This document shows positions 62,151 to 64,000 of a stretch of DNA of 64,000 bases, piece by piece. Location: positions 186,001 to 250,000 of the forward strand of contig QKJQ01000027.1 in assembly GCA_003249225.1 (NCBI GenBank). The letters run 5' to 3'. The position numbers and the translations under genes were made by a program. This DNA comes from Clostridia bacterium. Lineage in GTDB: Bacteria > Bacillota > Clostridia > Lachnospirales > Lachnospiraceae. The first letter of the stretch is position 1, and the number at the start of each line of letters is the position of its first letter. Below the pieces are notes generated by a model. It had not been told where the DNA came from. It worked only from the letters and a program-made list of their open reading frames with translations, and did not search any database.

Positions 62151-63065
62151 TTACCCCTTTACAGCACCGATTGTAATACCACCTATAAAATACTTCTGAA
62201 CAAATGGATACAAAAAGATAATCGGTCCGGTTGATAATACAGCGGTTGCCATCTTTAGTGTCTCCTGAGGAAGATCATCAAAAGTTACATAGGTAGCTGC
62301 AACCGAATTCTTAAGACTTGCTATCTTATTAACAACTTCATAAAGGTTATACTGTAAAGTCTTGTACTGAACTCTTGAACTTAAGAAAAGCGAGCAGTTA
62401 TACCATTCATTCCAGTAAGACAAAGCGAGGAACAAGCCAATTGTCGCAAGTGCCGGTTTCAAAAGCGGGATAACAAGGGATGAAAAAATTCTCATATCTC
62501 CAGCTCCGTCGATCTTGCCTGATTCCGTAATCTCATGAGGAATCGACTTAACGAAATTCTTCATGAGAATGATAAGCCATGGAGACATCAACAACGGAAG
62601 AAATACTGCCAGATAATTGTCTTTCAGGTGATAAGTCTGTGTCATCATCAGATAGTAAGGTGCAAGTCCTGCTGAAAACAAACTTGTAAAATAAATGTAG
62701 AACGAAATGGCATTACGAAATGGAAAATCACGTCTTTGCAATGCATAACCTGTCATTGATATAATGAACAGACCAATTGCAGTTCCGCAAACTGTCATAA
62801 CAATCGTCACAACATAGGATCCACCGATTGTACCGCCTTTGATTACAAGATCATATGCATAAGTCGTAAATCCTCTTGGGAAAAAAGTAAAACCGCTTTT
62901 TCTGACAACTGCTTCCTCACTGAATGAAGTTCCTATAATAAGCAGAAATGGAAACACACAAGCCAGTGCATAAAAGCTTACAAATATATACCCAAATCCT
63001 CTGATGATCGCATCGGATAAATCAAGTCTTTTTCTATTCTTTTTTACCACACTATTTGTACTCAT
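62151..63065 (-). CDS. Carbohydrate ABC transporter permease (LplC/MalG type)
   Basis: A 304-residue protein with six membrane segments and the cytoplasmic EAA-type loop ITESGKIDGAGDMRIFSSLVIPLLKPA. The Lpl-type C-terminus PFVQKYFIGGITIGAVKG is intact. Twelve bases separate it from the upstream permease gene, so the two form the membrane channel together with the binding protein at 60452-62080. Confidence 0.94.
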   Translation of the reverse strand: MSTNSVVKKNRKRLDLSDAIIRGFGYIFVSFYALACVFPFLLIIGTSFSEEAVVRKSGFTFFPRGFTTYAYDLVIKGGTIGGSYVVTIVMTVCGTAIGLFIISMTGYALQRRDFPFRNAISFYIYFTSLFSAGLAPYYLMMTQTYHLKDNYLAVFLPLLMSPWLIILMKNFVKSIPHEITESGKIDGAGDMRIFSSLVIPLLKPALATIGLFLALSYWNEWYNCSLFLSSRVQYKTLQYNLYEVVNKIASLKNSVAATYVTFDDLPQETLKMATAVLSTGPIIFLYPFVQKYFIGGITIGAVKG

Positions 63066-63076
63066 CTTTGCCCCTC

Positions 63077-64000
63077 CTAAAACAGTGAATAATCCGGATT
63101 GAGTTTTCTTACAACCCAGTTACTGGTCAACACAAGCACAAAACCAAACAAGGACTGGTACAATCCAACCGCACTGGCTGTTGAAAAGTTGAAATCATTC
63201 ATGGTTGCACGGTATACATAAGTCTCGATAATATCGGTCGTACTGAACAGCATGGAATTCTGTCCGATTATGTTGTAGAACAGACCAAAGTTACCTTTTA
63301 CGATTCCGCCAAGAGCAAACAGGAAAAGTATGACTACCGTCTGCTTCAGACCCGGAAGAATAATATAGAAGATCTTTTGAAAACCATTCGCACCATCCAC
63401 TCTGGCTGCTTCTATGATCTCAGCATCAATTCCCATGATTGCCGCAAAGTAAACGACTGAATTGTATCCTGTTACCTGCCAAAGGAATATGACGACCAGT
63501 ATGACTGGCCAGACATTCGCATTCGAGTAAGGTCCCCAGCGTTCAAATCCAAGATTCACAAGAACTGTATTCACAAAACCATAATCATAATTCAACATGT
63601 TATAAACAAGGAATCCGACCAGAACGTGTGAAATAAAATAAGGTAAGAACATCATTGTCTGCGATACTTTTTTAAAGTATTTGCTGCGAAGTTCATTAAG
63701 AAGGATAGCCATAAAGATAGCCAATAAGTTACCCAAAATAATAAATGCAAGATTATAAAGAATCGTATTTCTTGTCAGCATTGCAATCTTTCCTGATGTA
63801 AACAGAAACTTAAAATTACTGAGGCCAACAAATTTACTGCCAAATATACCTTTGTTATAACTGTAATTAATAAACGCTACATAAATACCAGGCAGTGGCA
63901 TATAACTGAATAGAAAGAAAAATACGATGGCTGGTATACACATAAGTGTCAATACCCTGTAGTGAATCAGATTAATAAAAAATCGTTTGATCGGATTCTT
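63077..64000 (-). CDS. Carbohydrate ABC transporter permease (LplB/MalF type), 5' end beyond the window
   Basis: The frame is open to the right edge, so at least 307 residues are visible and the start lies outside. The visible N-terminus KNPIKRFFINLIHYRVLTLM is a usual cytoplasmic lead before the first membrane segment, so only a few residues are missing. The EAA-type loop is ARVDGANGFQKIFYIILPGLKQT and the C-terminus NWVVRKLNPDYSLF is intact. First visible gene of the operon permease-permease-binding protein. Confidence 0.92.
   Translation of the reverse strand, partial: KNPIKRFFINLIHYRVLTLMCIPAIVFFFLFSYMPLPGIYVAFINYSYNKGIFGSKFVGLSNFKFLFTSGKIAMLTRNTILYNLAFIILGNLLAIFMAILLNELRSKYFKKVSQTMMFLPYFISHVLVGFLVYNMLNYDYGFVNTVLVNLGFERWGPYSNANVWPVILVVIFLWQVTGYNSVVYFAAIMGIDAEIIEAARVDGANGFQKIFYIILPGLKQTVVILFLFALGGIVKGNFGLFYNIIGQNSMLFSTTDIIETYVYRATMNDFNFSTASAVGLYQSLFGFVLVLTSNWVVRKLNPDYSLF

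Overview
The window looks like the chromosome of an anaerobic, nitrogen-fixing low-GC Clostridia member, most likely Lachnospiraceae-like. The evidence is the AT-rich sequence with strong AGGAGG-type ribosome binding sites, several ferredoxin and Fe-S assembly genes, and a nif operon with the Clostridium pasteurianum layout: a fused NifN-NifB, a homocitrate synthase split into NifV-omega and NifV-alpha, and a 2Fe-2S ferredoxin of the kind that docks on the MoFe protein. Nearly all genes lie on the minus strand. No rRNA, tRNA, CRISPR array, transposase or phage gene was seen.

Layout. 1-5170: start of a GTP-type PEP carboxykinase, a PAS-kinase-receiver-GGDEF hybrid, a YitT membrane protein, and an MFS transporter whose 3' end lies in a tandem repeat. 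5315-8458: copper operon copA-csoR with a CsoR-type operator; CopA carries a C-terminal CopZ-like domain with its own internal start signal. 8568-13834: small membrane protein, DUF1858 protein, secreted ferritin-like DUF2202 protein behind an OmpR-type two-component pair, and a thioredoxin-reductase-like flavoprotein. 13897-15344: Mrp/NBP35 ATPase and DUF134 regulator. 15386-20887: zinc operon znuA-znuC-znuB-zur, then a frameshifted COG0523 GTPase/permease fusion and its YcgQ-like partner, all behind a very long palindromic operator. 20927-25168: MBL-fold protein, two NifX-like proteins, two MinD-ferredoxin ATPases and a divergent small ferredoxin, resembling the orange-protein (ORP) type Fe-S/Mo cluster set. 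25179-36514: HD-GYP protein, soluble chemoreceptor-like protein, CvpA-like protein, Lhr-type helicase with a dihydrouridine synthase, and a RelA/SpoT-TPR fusion.

36466-48231: the nif operon, transcribed right to left: nifH-nifI1-nifI2-nifD-nifK-nifE-nifNB-2Fe-2S fdx-nifV-omega-nifV-alpha-MORN-like protein. Hairpins with terminator form lie just before nifH and between nifK and nifE. 48288-51099: the molybdate transporter modABC feeds the same nitrogenase. 51453-54247: OGG-type glycosylase and, tail to tail, a GGDEF-inositol-monophosphatase fusion. 54295-64000: LacI regulator, two clan GH-A glycosidases and a CUT1-type sugar ABC transporter running off the right edge.

How it fits together: molybdate uptake, homocitrate synthesis (NifV pair), FeMo-cofactor assembly (NifB, NifE, NifN), the catalytic NifHDK, ammonia-responsive control (NifI1/NifI2) and a dedicated ferredoxin sit in about 15 kb. 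Copper, zinc and Fe-S handling genes upstream share a recurring leader/RBS sequence. The most promising new items are the MORN-like last gene of the nif operon, the nif hairpins, the GGDEF-IMPase fusion, the RelA/SpoT-TPR protein and the zinc-regulated GTPase-permease fusion.
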